Shown: positions 30,293 through 39,545 of the stretch, in pieces
Layout of the letters: each line of letters opens with the position of its first letter
Numbering within the stretch: position 1 is the first letter of the stretch
NCBI RefSeq assembly: GCF_001975225.1
Contig: NZ_CP019445.1
Coordinates: 1,426,001-1,490,000 of the forward strand
Direction of reading: 5' to 3'
Source of the DNA: Kosakonia cowanii JCM 10956 = DSM 18146
GTDB taxonomy: Bacteria > Pseudomonadota > Gammaproteobacteria > Enterobacterales > Enterobacteriaceae
DNA: 64,000 bases
Notes under the pieces: model-generated
What the model was told of the DNA's origin: nothing
What the model saw: only the letters and a program-made list of their open reading frames with translations
The model's database searches: none
Translations under genes and position numbers: made by a program

Positions 30293-30874
30293 ATGAGCAA
30301 CATTCTGATTATCAACGGCGCGAAGAAATTCGCGCACTCCAATGGCGAACTGAACGATACCCTGACCGACGTTGCGGCCAGCTTCCTGCGCGATGCCGGG
30401 CACGAAGTGAAAACCGTGCGTACCGACGGCGAGTACGACGTTAAAGCGGAAGTGGAGAATTTCCTGTGGGCCGACACGGTGATCTGGCAGATGCCGGGCT
30501 GGTGGATGGGCGCACCGTGGACGGTGAAAAAGTATATGGATGATGTCTTTACCGAAGGCCACGGTTCACTGTATGCCAGCGATGGTCGTACCCGCTCCGA
30601 CGCGGCGAAGAAGTATGGCTCCGGCGGATTAATCCAGGGCAAAACCTACATGCTGTCGCTCACCTGGAACGCGCCAATCGACGCCTTTACCGATAAAGAG
30701 CAGTTCTTCCACGGCGTCGGTGTTGACGGTGTTTACCTGCCGTTCCATAAAGCGAACCAGTTCCTCGGCATGGACGCATTGCCGACATTTATCGCTAATG
30801 ACGTGATCAAAATGCCGGACGTCCCGCGTTATATTGCAGAATATCGCAAGCATCTGGCGGAGATTTTTGCTTAA
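30293..30874 (+). CDS. mdaB: NADPH-quinone reductase MdaB
   Basis: FAD-dependent flavodoxin-fold quinone reductase (modulator of drug activity B), 193 aa as in E. coli. The start at 30293 aligns with MSNILIINGAKKFAHSNG; the frame runs further upstream into qseC without homology. Active-site region: QMPGWWMGAPWTVKKYMDDVF and the SLTWNAP loop. It reduces quinones by two electrons and, with YgiN 28 bp downstream, is proposed to run a quinol-quinone redox cycle. Confidence 0.96.
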   Translation: MSNILIINGAKKFAHSNGELNDTLTDVAASFLRDAGHEVKTVRTDGEYDVKAEVENFLWADTVIWQMPGWWMGAPWTVKKYMDDVFTEGHGSLYASDGRTRSDAAKKYGSGGLIQGKTYMLSLTWNAPIDAFTDKEQFFHGVGVDGVYLPFHKANQFLGMDALPTFIANDVIKMPDVPRYIAEYRKHLAEIFA

Positions 30875-30902
30875 CTGTAGCTGGACTTAAAAGGAGTAAA
30901 CC

Positions 30903-31217
30903 ATGTTGACAGTAGTAGCAGAGATCCGCACTCGCCCAGGGCAGCACCATCGCCAGGCCGTGCTTGATGAATTCGCGAAAATTGTACCGGTTGTGCTGCA
31001 AGAAGCAGGTTGCCACGGCTATGAGCCGCTGATCGACCACGCCGCTGGCGTCAGCTTCCAGACGACCGCGCCGGATTCCATCACGATGGTTGAGCGTTGG
31101 GAAAGCGTGGCGCATCTTGAAGCGCACCTGCAAACGCCCCACATGAAAGCGTGGAGCGAAGCAGTAAAAGGCGATGTCCTCGAGACCCATATCCGTATTC
31201 TCGAATCGGGTCTGTAA
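30903..31217 (+). CDS. ygiN: Quinol monooxygenase YgiN
   Basis: Antibiotic-biosynthesis-monooxygenase (ABM) fold dimer, 104 aa as in E. coli. It oxidises menadiol to menadione and pairs functionally with MdaB just upstream. The ABM ferredoxin-like fold is seen as MLTVVAEIRTRPGQ and MVERWESVAHLEAHLQTPHM. Ribosome site AAAAGGAGTAAACC. Last gene of the mdaB-ygiN operon; terminator follows. In E. coli parE comes next; here a 6-kb island intervenes. Confidence 0.96.
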   Translation: MLTVVAEIRTRPGQHHRQAVLDEFAKIVPVVLQEAGCHGYEPLIDHAAGVSFQTTAPDSITMVERWESVAHLEAHLQTPHMKAWSEAVKGDVLETHIRILESGL

Positions 31218-31256
31218 CAGCCTTCCCCTCACCGCCAGGCGGGGGGAGAATACTCA

Positions 31257-31282
31257 GGCCGGCGCTTGCCGGCCCTTTGTTT
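31257..31282 (+). terminator. ygiN terminator
   Basis: 7-bp GC stem GGCCGGC/GCCGGCC (31257-31263 with 31268-31274, loop GCTT) followed by CTTTGTTT. It lies between the convergent ygiN and GH88 genes and reads best on the plus strand. Confidence 0.75.
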
Positions 31283-32468
31283 ACCAGTACAACTTCCAGC
31301 TCAGCGAGAAACGCGCCAGCGCTTCGACATAGAAGTAATCCCCCCAGCTTGCACACTCATCCACCCCTTTATTGCTCGACAGATGGTAGACCGAGTGCTT
31401 AAGCAGGCCGTTGGTCGCCTCCTGCTTGCCCGCCAGATAGTGCTTACTCAGCGATGACATAATGCGCATTGCCCACTGCTGGTAATGGGCGCGATCCGGG
31501 TCGGTCACCGGTAACTGCTTAACCAGCTCCAGCAAGCCGCAGACCGCAATCGCCGCCGACGAGGAGTCGCGCAGCGCGTCGGTACCCACCAGCGCCAGAT
31601 CCCAGTGGCAGACCGCATCTTCCGGCAGGCGGTTGAGGAAGTAGTTCGCCAGCCGTTTTGACAGCGCCACCATCTCTTTATCGCCGGTGTAGATATAGCT
31701 CAGCAGGAAGCCGTAAATGCCCCACGCCTGGCCGCGCGACCAGCAGGAATCATCGGCGTAGCCCTGCTGGGTATTGCCATAACGCGGCGCGCCAGTCTGC
31801 ACATCCATATAGTAGGTGTGAAAGGTGGAAGCATCTTCGCGGATAAGGTATTTCGCCGCCTGGCGCACGTGGGCTTCGGCGGCATCGGCAAAGCGCCGGT
31901 CGCCGGTTTGCTCCGTCGCCCAGTAGAGCAGCGGCAGGTTCATATTGCAGTCGATGATCATCCGCCCGGCCTGGGCAGGATCGTTAAGATCGCCCCACGC
32001 CTGGATGATCTGCGCTTTTTCATGAAAGCGCTCCAGCAGTGCCTCGGCCGCCAGTAGCCCAAAGCCGCGCGCATCGCGATTGCCGGTTAAGCGCCAGGCC
32101 GCCACGCAGGAGAGCGTGTATAAAAAGCCGAGATCGTGCGTGTTGGTGTCTTCGCGTCCGGCGATGCGCAGGCCAAAGGAGCGCACGTGACGCTCAGCCA
32201 GCGCGCGAAACGCCTCATCGCCGCTCATCTCCCAGGCCAGCCACAGCTGCCCGGTCCAGAAGCTGGTGGTCCACTCGACGTTGCCGGTCAGCGGATAAAA
32301 GCCGTCGACGCAGGTCTCCGCCGGGAACTGCTCACCGAACTCGGTTAAATGACGGCGAATCAGTTCAAGGGTGTGGCTACGCGCAGAGTCCAGCTCATCT
32401 TTAAAGGTCTGCGCATCGGGCGCAGCCGGGCATGGGCGTAACGTTTCCTCGTTGATTTTACTTAACAT
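31281..32468 (-). CDS. GH88 unsaturated glucuronyl hydrolase
   Basis: Cytoplasmic hydrolase that removes the 4,5-unsaturated glucuronyl residue left by polysaccharide lyases, through hydration of the vinyl ether. It is 395 aa from ATG 32468 (AAGGA 7 nt upstream), collinear with Bacillus sp. GL1 UGL as I recall it. The two catalytic acids are Asp112 in NTHDLGFLYTLS and Asp173 in IIDCNMNLPLL. Other family motifs are EWTTSFWTGQLWL, WSRGQAWGIYGF and WDLALVGTDALRDSSSAAIA. It has no signal peptide, so substrates must be imported, and the permease gene lies directly upstream (37-bp gap). GH88 rather than GH105 is favoured by the IIDCxxNLPLL block. The parent polysaccharide is unknown (glycosaminoglycan, gellan, xanthan or ulvan type). 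Confidence 0.93.
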   Translation of the reverse strand: MLSKINEETLRPCPAAPDAQTFKDELDSARSHTLELIRRHLTEFGEQFPAETCVDGFYPLTGNVEWTTSFWTGQLWLAWEMSGDEAFRALAERHVRSFGLRIAGREDTNTHDLGFLYTLSCVAAWRLTGNRDARGFGLLAAEALLERFHEKAQIIQAWGDLNDPAQAGRMIIDCNMNLPLLYWATEQTGDRRFADAAEAHVRQAAKYLIREDASTFHTYYMDVQTGAPRYGNTQQGYADDSCWSRGQAWGIYGFLLSYIYTGDKEMVALSKRLANYFLNRLPEDAVCHWDLALVGTDALRDSSSAAIAVCGLLELVKQLPVTDPDRAHYQQWAMRIMSSLSKHYLAGKQEATNGLLKHSVYHLSSNKGVDECASWGDYFYVEALARFSLSWKLYW

Positions 32469-32505
32469 TGTTCGGTTCCTTCTCTGTTCGATAATCGGAT
32501 AGCCA

Positions 32506-33765
32506 TTACCCTGCCGTTTTCGCATCCAGCGTGCGGGCTTGCCGCCATTTGCTCTGGCAGGCAGACAGGGTAAACAGGGAGATAAAGGTAAAGGTCAGCG
32601 CAATCGCGCCCATGATGATGTAGGTGTGTTCAAAGCCGATGCGGTCATACAAAATCCCGGCGGGCGACGAGACCACCACATTGCCGACGTAGAGCATCGC
32701 CTGGTAGCCCAGCAGATACATGGTGGCATTAACGCGTTTATCGAAATGCTCGGCGATATATTTAAATACCGACACCAGCAGCAAACAGATTTCGAGACCG
32801 TAGAGCGGTTTGAGGATCGAAATAAGCAGATGCGATTCGCACAGCCCGGAGATAATTAACCGCGCGCCGACAATCAGGCCGACAATTAATAACCCGCGCT
32901 TGGCCCCAATAAAGTTCACAAACAGCGGGATGACCATATACATGACAAATTCCATGCCCGACTGCACCGTGCCCAGATAACCAAACACCGCATTGCCTTC
33001 ATGCACATCGTCAAAGAAGGTGACGAAGTAGCGTGAGAACTGCTGTTCGGCGATAAACATCATCCACGCGACACCGGCGACATAGAGGCAGAAGGCCCAG
33101 AATTTGCGGTTACGCAGCAGCGCATAGACATCGGCAGGCGCGATCTTCTCTTTCGTCAGCACTTCACCCGCATGGGCGGAGTGGACATTCACTTTCAGGC
33201 TCAGCAGCACTGCCAGCATAATCAGCGACGCCACAGAACCCATGATGAAGTTATAGGCCGGAGAGAGGTTAAACAGCAGGCCGGAGAAAGAGGAAGCCAC
33301 CGCCCAGCCAAGGGATCCCCACATGCGGATCTGCCCAAACTCCATGCCGTTTAAGCGGCTGTAACGGTCGGTATAGGATTCGCACGCCGCCACGCCCGCA
33401 TACCACGCGAAGCTTAAATAGATAGCGCCAACAATAATCCCGACCAGGGTGTTGGACATTAACAGCGGCTGATAGACATAGATAAAGAACGGTGCCATTA
33501 AGGCTGACATCAGCACGACAAAATAGAGCAGGTATTTGCTCATGCCGATTTTATCCAGGATATAGCCATAAATCGGTTTCAGAATAACGGAGAAGATACC
33601 GTTAACGGCAAAGACCGTGCCGATAACCGTCCCGCTTAAATTGGCTTTTTGTCCCAGCCAGATCGCCAGCAAACCAATGCTCGCCGACCAGGTAAAAAAG
33701 TAGAGAAAGATAAAGGTGCTGATTTTGTAATATTCAGTTTTATTATTTATGGTGATTTTTTCCAT
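32506..33765 (-). CDS. LacY-type (OHS family) oligosaccharide:H+ symporter
   Basis: Twelve-TM MFS permease of 419 aa, of the oligosaccharide:H+ symporter family. It aligns along its whole length with E. coli LacY as I recall it. Equivalents of the LacY proton and sugar residues are Asp133 (E126), Arg147 (R144, in FGQIRMWGSLGWA), Glu272 (E269), Arg302 (R302), Lys319 (K319), Tyr322 (H322) and Glu325 (E325). The LacY pair Asp237-Lys358 is replaced by Phe237 and Leu358, and Asp240 by Glu. Middle gene of a three-gene operon, with GAGG upstream of its ATG. It probably imports the unsaturated oligosaccharide for the GH88 enzyme. Dickeya RhiT is a functional analogue to compare. Confidence 0.92.
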   Translation of the reverse strand: MEKITINNKTEYYKISTFIFLYFFTWSASIGLLAIWLGQKANLSGTVIGTVFAVNGIFSVILKPIYGYILDKIGMSKYLLYFVVLMSALMAPFFIYVYQPLLMSNTLVGIIVGAIYLSFAWYAGVAACESYTDRYSRLNGMEFGQIRMWGSLGWAVASSFSGLLFNLSPAYNFIMGSVASLIMLAVLLSLKVNVHSAHAGEVLTKEKIAPADVYALLRNRKFWAFCLYVAGVAWMMFIAEQQFSRYFVTFFDDVHEGNAVFGYLGTVQSGMEFVMYMVIPLFVNFIGAKRGLLIVGLIVGARLIISGLCESHLLISILKPLYGLEICLLLVSVFKYIAEHFDKRVNATMYLLGYQAMLYVGNVVVSSPAGILYDRIGFEHTYIIMGAIALTFTFISLFTLSACQSKWRQARTLDAKTAG

Positions 33766-33822
33766 ACTATCCTCGACGAAAGCATGTAGGGTTCAGCGTT
33801 ATTTCCCGGCCAGCGCCGGGCA

Positions 33823-35649
33823 TCAAAGTGCAATCTCGATACGGTTTTTCTGCCCCGGTTGATGGATCACCAGCGCGTTATTGTTGATAAGCAGTTCCGG
33901 TAAGAGCGGGTTGAAGGCCAGTTCGCAGGTTGCCGCCTGCACGGCACACGCCAGCCACTGCTGGCCTGCAGCAATCTCGGTGCGTAGCACCGGAATGGAG
34001 GCGCAGGGCGAAAACATGATGCTGCTGTTGGGCGGTGTGACGATGCTGTCCGCCTCGCGCACCTCATCGGCGAGCAGGTTGAAAATGCCGCTGACGCCGT
34101 TTTCAGCGACCACCAGGCTGCCGTGCTGCTCAGAGCGATGGGGCGCTTTCAGCACCGCAAAGCCCCCTTCCACGCTGGTCAGCGCGCGAGCGGTGTTGAT
34201 GCGGTGAACGCGAAGATGCCACTCGCCGCAGGGGATCAGCCAGGTGGCGATCTGTACGTCATGCCACGGCGACCAGCGGGAGAAGATCGCCTGCTCGCTT
34301 ATCACCACTTCGTCGCACTCGCGGCGGCCACGAAAGTAGTTATCCCCTTCACTCAGCAGCAGCATTGAGTCGCAGGCGGCATGCTTGATGCCGTAGCGCC
34401 CGCGCTCTATGGTGAAACCAAAGCGGCTGGAGTAGGCAAATTTGGTGTATTTCGCTTCGGTATTGACGTAGTTATTCAGCTCCAGCTGTCCTGCGGTCAG
34501 CATCCAGACGTGCTTTGACTCTTCGCTGTGCACGATAAGCTGCCCGGCAGGGGCAATTACGCGCTGCGCGTCGAGCCGCGGTAACGGCTGCTCTTCGGCA
34601 CACCAGAAGGGGTGAGAGTCGGGCAGCGCGAGGATCAAGAAGACCTTCAGCGCCCAGTAGGGCGAGCCGGGTGAGTTGTAATCCTCGCACATCGCCAGGT
34701 TCGGGTAGGCAAAACCGAGCGTCAGAATGCCGTCGCGATCGAAGATGGGTTGTTTAAGCCACCAGCGCAGGTGGCGCAGGATCACGCCTTTTACCACGCC
34801 CGGCGTCAAGACCGGCAGGTCAGCAAAGGCGACGGCGCTCCAGAAGGCGACCATCGCAAAGCGATAGGTGAGGCTGCGGCCAAACGGCACTGACTCCCCT
34901 TCTGCCGCTGACATATAGATAAAGTCCTCGGCAAACAGGCTGGCGCGCTCGCGAATGGTTGCCGCGCGCGGCGCATCCTCTTCACCGTTCAGCGTGGCGT
35001 AGATCAGGCCGTAAAAATGAAACGCCATCGAGATGTAGTAATCTTTTGGCCGGCCGAGGCCGTCGGAGTACCAACCGTCGCCAAGATAGTAGGCATCCAT
35101 CATCGCAAAGCGGCGTTCAATCGCCCGCGCATCCCACGGCAAACCGGCGCGTTTGAAGCCCAGTTGCACCATGATGGCGAAGAAGTTCCAGTTGCTGTCG
35201 GGCATTTCCGCTTCGGTGATCTGGTTAAGCCAGCGGTAGAGGTTTTCGGTTTCCTGCGCACTGAAGTTCAGTGTGAATTTATCACCCAGCAGTGCCAGCC
35301 CGAGACCGTAGACCGCCATCTCCACCAGCCGCTGATCGTATGCCACGGTGTCGCCCCAGTAGCCGCTATCCTGCGGATCAGTGCCGCGCTTGATCGCCGC
35401 CAGATATTTCTCGCTGAAGGTTTGTGCATCGCCGCCCGCCATCAGCGGGAAGAGCCCCCACAGCGCGCGGGAGAGCCCCTCCATTTCAGCAATCTCATCG
35501 CTGTAGTGGGCGCTGGTAGCACCGAGGGAGAATTGCGCCGCACCGGCCGGAAACTGTTTATCCAGCGCGTCGAGCATGGTAGTCAGCGCGCTTACTACCT
35601 CGTCGCGGGATGACAATGGATTTGATTTTTTCTCGTGCGCCGCCTGCAT
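33823..35649 (-). CDS. DUF2264 family protein, putative glycoside-active enzyme
   Basis: First gene of the operon, 608 aa, no signal peptide, so cytoplasmic. It has the features of DUF2264: an N-terminal helical (alpha/alpha toroid-like) half of about 1-370 with MEGLSRALWGLFPL, PDSNWNFFAIMVQLGF, LGDGWYSDGLGRPKDYYISMAFHFYG and FGRSLTYRFAMVAFW. A beta-rich C-terminal half of about 380-608 follows. Such a toroid plus beta-sandwich is typical of uronate lyases and related enzymes. I recall, without certainty, that some DUF2264 proteins were placed in CAZy GH154 as beta-glucuronidases. GGAGG upstream of the ATG. By context it should act on the same imported uronyl oligosaccharide as the GH88 enzyme, either before or after it. 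Family call is firm; activity is inference. Confidence 0.85.
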   Translation of the reverse strand: MQAAHEKKSNPLSSRDEVVSALTTMLDALDKQFPAGAAQFSLGATSAHYSDEIAEMEGLSRALWGLFPLMAGGDAQTFSEKYLAAIKRGTDPQDSGYWGDTVAYDQRLVEMAVYGLGLALLGDKFTLNFSAQETENLYRWLNQITEAEMPDSNWNFFAIMVQLGFKRAGLPWDARAIERRFAMMDAYYLGDGWYSDGLGRPKDYYISMAFHFYGLIYATLNGEEDAPRAATIRERASLFAEDFIYMSAAEGESVPFGRSLTYRFAMVAFWSAVAFADLPVLTPGVVKGVILRHLRWWLKQPIFDRDGILTLGFAYPNLAMCEDYNSPGSPYWALKVFLILALPDSHPFWCAEEQPLPRLDAQRVIAPAGQLIVHSEESKHVWMLTAGQLELNNYVNTEAKYTKFAYSSRFGFTIERGRYGIKHAACDSMLLLSEGDNYFRGRRECDEVVISEQAIFSRWSPWHDVQIATWLIPCGEWHLRVHRINTARALTSVEGGFAVLKAPHRSEQHGSLVVAENGVSGIFNLLADEVREADSIVTPPNSSIMFSPCASIPVLRTEIAAGQQWLACAVQAATCELAFNPLLPELLINNNALVIHQPGQKNRIEIAL

Positions 35650-35703
35650 AACCTTTCCTCCCCTGATGTGTGGCAGAAGAATAGTTAATGAACAGCGCGG
35701 GGA

Positions 35704-35723
35704 AATGTTACCTCTGTCACACC
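35704..35723. promoter_or_regulatory. CRP-like site between the DUF2264 operon and araC-type gene
   Basis: TGTTA-CCTCTG-TCACA (35706-35721) matches TGTGA-N6-TCACA at 9 of 10 core positions. It lies 57 bp before the DUF2264 start and 94 bp before the regulator start, so it could serve both divergent promoters as catabolite control. Confidence 0.6.
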
Positions 35724-35814
35724 GCCGTAACTTCTCTGAACCCGTTATTAAGAAAATTTAAAACCGTGGTTTATAAATGGCTACAGGGAAGTAAAAATTG
35801 AGATTGATTGCACC

Positions 35815-36690
35815 ATGACTTCGGGCTTGCAGGCAGAGCGGCTGGAACTGATTACCCTCAACGACGCGATCGTGTCGTTTAGTCGCCTTTACGCCAATAC
35901 CGTGCGGTACCACCACTGGCATCAATGCCTGGAAGTGCTTTATGTCGAAGAGGGTTTTGGCGTGGTGATTGTTGATAATCGCCACTACACCATGCGGCCC
36001 GGCAGGCTCTTTTTCTTTCCGCCTTTTACGCTGCACCGGGTGATGGTGGATGAGCAGGCGCAGGATTGTTATCGCCGCACCATTATCCATGTCGATCACC
36101 ATGTGGTGCTGAAACACCTGCGCGATTTTCCACATAATCACCAGCGTTTACAGCGCCTCTCCTTACGCGGCGGCGCGGCGGTGGTGATGGACGCGGCCGA
36201 TATCCATCCCCATATCGATCATCTGTTTAGCTGTTATGGGAAGCTGGCGGAGAACCGCAGCCTGAATGTGGAGCAGGTCGCCTGCCTGCTGCTGAATCTG
36301 TTAAGTATGTTGCCGGAAGATATTGAGAAATTACCGGAAGAGCAGAGCGGGATCGCCACGCCAGTAATGTTCTGGCTACAAGAGAATTACCGGCAGAAGT
36401 TTAGCCTGCAACGCCTCGCCGGGGATCTGGGTAAGTCGCGCAGCTATGTCTCGCGCCGCTTTCACTTCGAGACCGGCGAGCCGATCCATCAATATTTAAA
36501 CACCCTGCGTCTGCGCAAAGCGTGCGACTCGCTGCTTCACACGCCGCTCAGCATCCGCGAGATCGCCCTTGATGTCGGGTTTTCCGATGTGACCTACTTT
36601 ATTAGCGCGTTTAAACGCGGCATCGGCGAAACGCCGTTGCAGTACAGGAAGAATCATCGCAACGAACACGCCCTTAAAAAGCACCTTTAA
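35815..36690 (+). CDS. AraC-family regulator of the uronide operon
   Basis: Transcription regulator of 291 aa. The N-terminal cupin-like sensing domain (about 10-100) has HHWHQCLEVLYVEEGFGVVIV and MRPGRLFFFPPFTLHRV, typical of MelR/RhaS-type sugar sensors. The C-terminal double helix-turn-helix (about 185-285) has FSLQRLAGDLGKSRSYVSRRFH and SIREIALDVGFSDVTYFISAFKRGIGETP. It is divergent from the DUF2264-permease-GH88 operon with a 165-bp shared promoter region, so it is most probably the operon's inducer-dependent activator. The ribosome site is weak. The inducer is presumably an unsaturated uronyl oligosaccharide or its product. Confidence 0.9.
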   Translation: MTSGLQAERLELITLNDAIVSFSRLYANTVRYHHWHQCLEVLYVEEGFGVVIVDNRHYTMRPGRLFFFPPFTLHRVMVDEQAQDCYRRTIIHVDHHVVLKHLRDFPHNHQRLQRLSLRGGAAVVMDAADIHPHIDHLFSCYGKLAENRSLNVEQVACLLLNLLSMLPEDIEKLPEEQSGIATPVMFWLQENYRQKFSLQRLAGDLGKSRSYVSRRFHFETGEPIHQYLNTLRLRKACDSLLHTPLSIREIALDVGFSDVTYFISAFKRGIGETPLQYRKNHRNEHALKKHL

Positions 36691-36712
36691 AAGCACTTTT
36701 TAATGCACCATA
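36677..36712 (+). repeat. Three 12-bp iterons ahead of the toxin-antitoxin genes
   Basis: Pattern AAAAGCACCTTT, AAAAGCACTTTT, TAATGCACCATA: GCAC recurs at 36681, 36693 and 36705, an exact 12-bp period. The array spans the araC-type stop codon and ends 29 bp before the antitoxin start. It may be the operator bound by the antitoxin. Confidence 0.5.
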
Positions 36713-36740
36713 ATGGCCTCTCTTTGACAGGAGAACGATC

Positions 36741-36989
36741 ATGCCATTCCAGATTCTGACGACCACCGCAGCCAGCATCACCGAACTGAAACGTGACCCG
36801 ATGGGAACATTTAATGCCGGTGAAGGCGCGCCGGTTGCCATTCTTAATCGCAATGAACCCGCGTTCTACTGCGTCCCGCCCGCGCTCTATGCACGCCTGA
36901 TGGAGATGCTCGAAGACGAAGAGCTGGGGCGCATTGCGGACGAACGTGCTGATGAACCCACCATCGAGGTCAAGCTTGATGACCTATAA
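36741..36989 (+). CDS. Type II antitoxin, Phd/YefM-like with RelB-like tail
   Basis: 82-aa antitoxin expected to bind and neutralise the RelE-type toxin encoded by the overlapping next gene, and to repress their promoter. The N-terminal 55 residues have the Phd/YefM/StbD pattern (TTTAASITELKRDPMGTF; GAPVAILNRNEPAFYCVPPALYARL). The acidic C-terminal tail ends VKLDDL, resembling the toxin-wrapping end of RelB (VTLDEL). Strong ribosome site AGGAGAACGATC. It overlaps the toxin gene by 11 nt. Confidence 0.88.
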   Translation: MPFQILTTTAASITELKRDPMGTFNAGEGAPVAILNRNEPAFYCVPPALYARLMEMLEDEELGRIADERADEPTIEVKLDDL

Positions 36990-37260
36990 GCTGGCGTTCA
37001 ACGTATCGGCATTAAAGGAGTGGAAGAAGCTGGGAAGCACCGTTCGCGAACAGTTCAAAAAGAAGCTTCAGGAGCGGCTCGAAAACCCGCGCGTCCCGGC
37101 AGCACAGCTTCATGGGCGCAAAGATCAGTACAAAATTAAGCTACGCGGTGCGGGATACCGGCTGGTCTATAAAGTCGAAGAGGAGATCATCACCGTGACG
37201 GTGATCGGTGTGGGCAAACGCGAGAACGATGAGATCTACACAGCCACACGCTTCAGATAA
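36979..37260 (+). CDS. relE: RelE-family mRNA interferase toxin
   Basis: 93-aa ribosome-dependent endoribonuclease that cleaves mRNA in the ribosomal A site during stress. It aligns with E. coli RelE (95 aa) without gaps in the core, and all five functional residues occur at identical positions: Lys52, Lys54, Arg61, Arg81 and Tyr87 (YKIKLRGAGYRLVYKV; GVGKRENDEIY). The start at 36979 overlaps the antitoxin end; the frame runs 15 codons further up, without homology. The toxin appears intact. It is followed directly by the REP array. Confidence 0.9.
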   Translation: MTYKLAFNVSALKEWKKLGSTVREQFKKKLQERLENPRVPAAQLHGRKDQYKIKLRGAGYRLVYKVEEEIITVTVIGVGKRENDEIYTATRFR

Positions 37261-37272
37261 GATGCACAACAT

Positions 37273-37572
37273 GCCGGATGGCGGCTTGCACCTTGTCCGG
37301 CCTACATAAAACCCGAAGAGTTATAGCTGATTGCCGGGCCTGGTTGAGCACAGCGTGCCGGATGGCGGCTTGCGCCTTATCCGGCCTACATAAAACCCGA
37401 AGAGTTATAGCTGATTGCCTGGCCTGGTTGACCACAACATGCCGGATGGCGGCTTGCGCCTTATCCGGCCTACATAAAACCCGAAGAGTTATAGCTGATT
37501 GCCGGGCCTGGTTGAACACAGCGTGCCGGATGGCGGCTTACGCCTTATCCGGTTTACATAAAACCTGAAAGC
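37273..37572. repeat. Four tandem 84-bp REP-containing repeats
   Basis: Copies begin at 37273, 37357, 37441 and 37525 with an exact 84-bp period. Each has a REP palindrome (GCCGGATGGCGGCTT...CCGGCCTAC), then a shared linker TAAAACCCGAAGAGTTATAG, then CTGATTGCCGGGCCTGGTTGA. Copies differ by single substitutions; the fourth is diverged at its end. All REPs have the same orientation, unlike usual BIMEs. Because 84 is a multiple of 3, both strands stay open over the array, giving false ORFs. Confidence 0.92.
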
Positions 37573-37613
37573 GTTGACCAGGCCCGGTAAGCGGACGCCA
37601 CCGGGCACAGGGA

Positions 37614-39545
<1,932 letters not shown>

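Noticed and set aside
31281..32468. GH105 (YteR/RhiN-type) rhamnogalacturonyl hydrolase
   Set aside because: The NTHDLGFLY and IIDCNMNLPLL blocks match GH88 UGL better as I recall; a profile search would settle it.
37253..37568. Two open frames (88 and 96 aa) with internal repeats on opposite strands
   Set aside because: They are an artefact of the 84-bp REP array: the period is a multiple of three, so frames stay open. No ribosome site.
37273..37572. CRISPR-like regular repeats
   Set aside because: The spacers are as conserved as the repeats, the period is 84 bp and the core is a REP palindrome; no cas genes.
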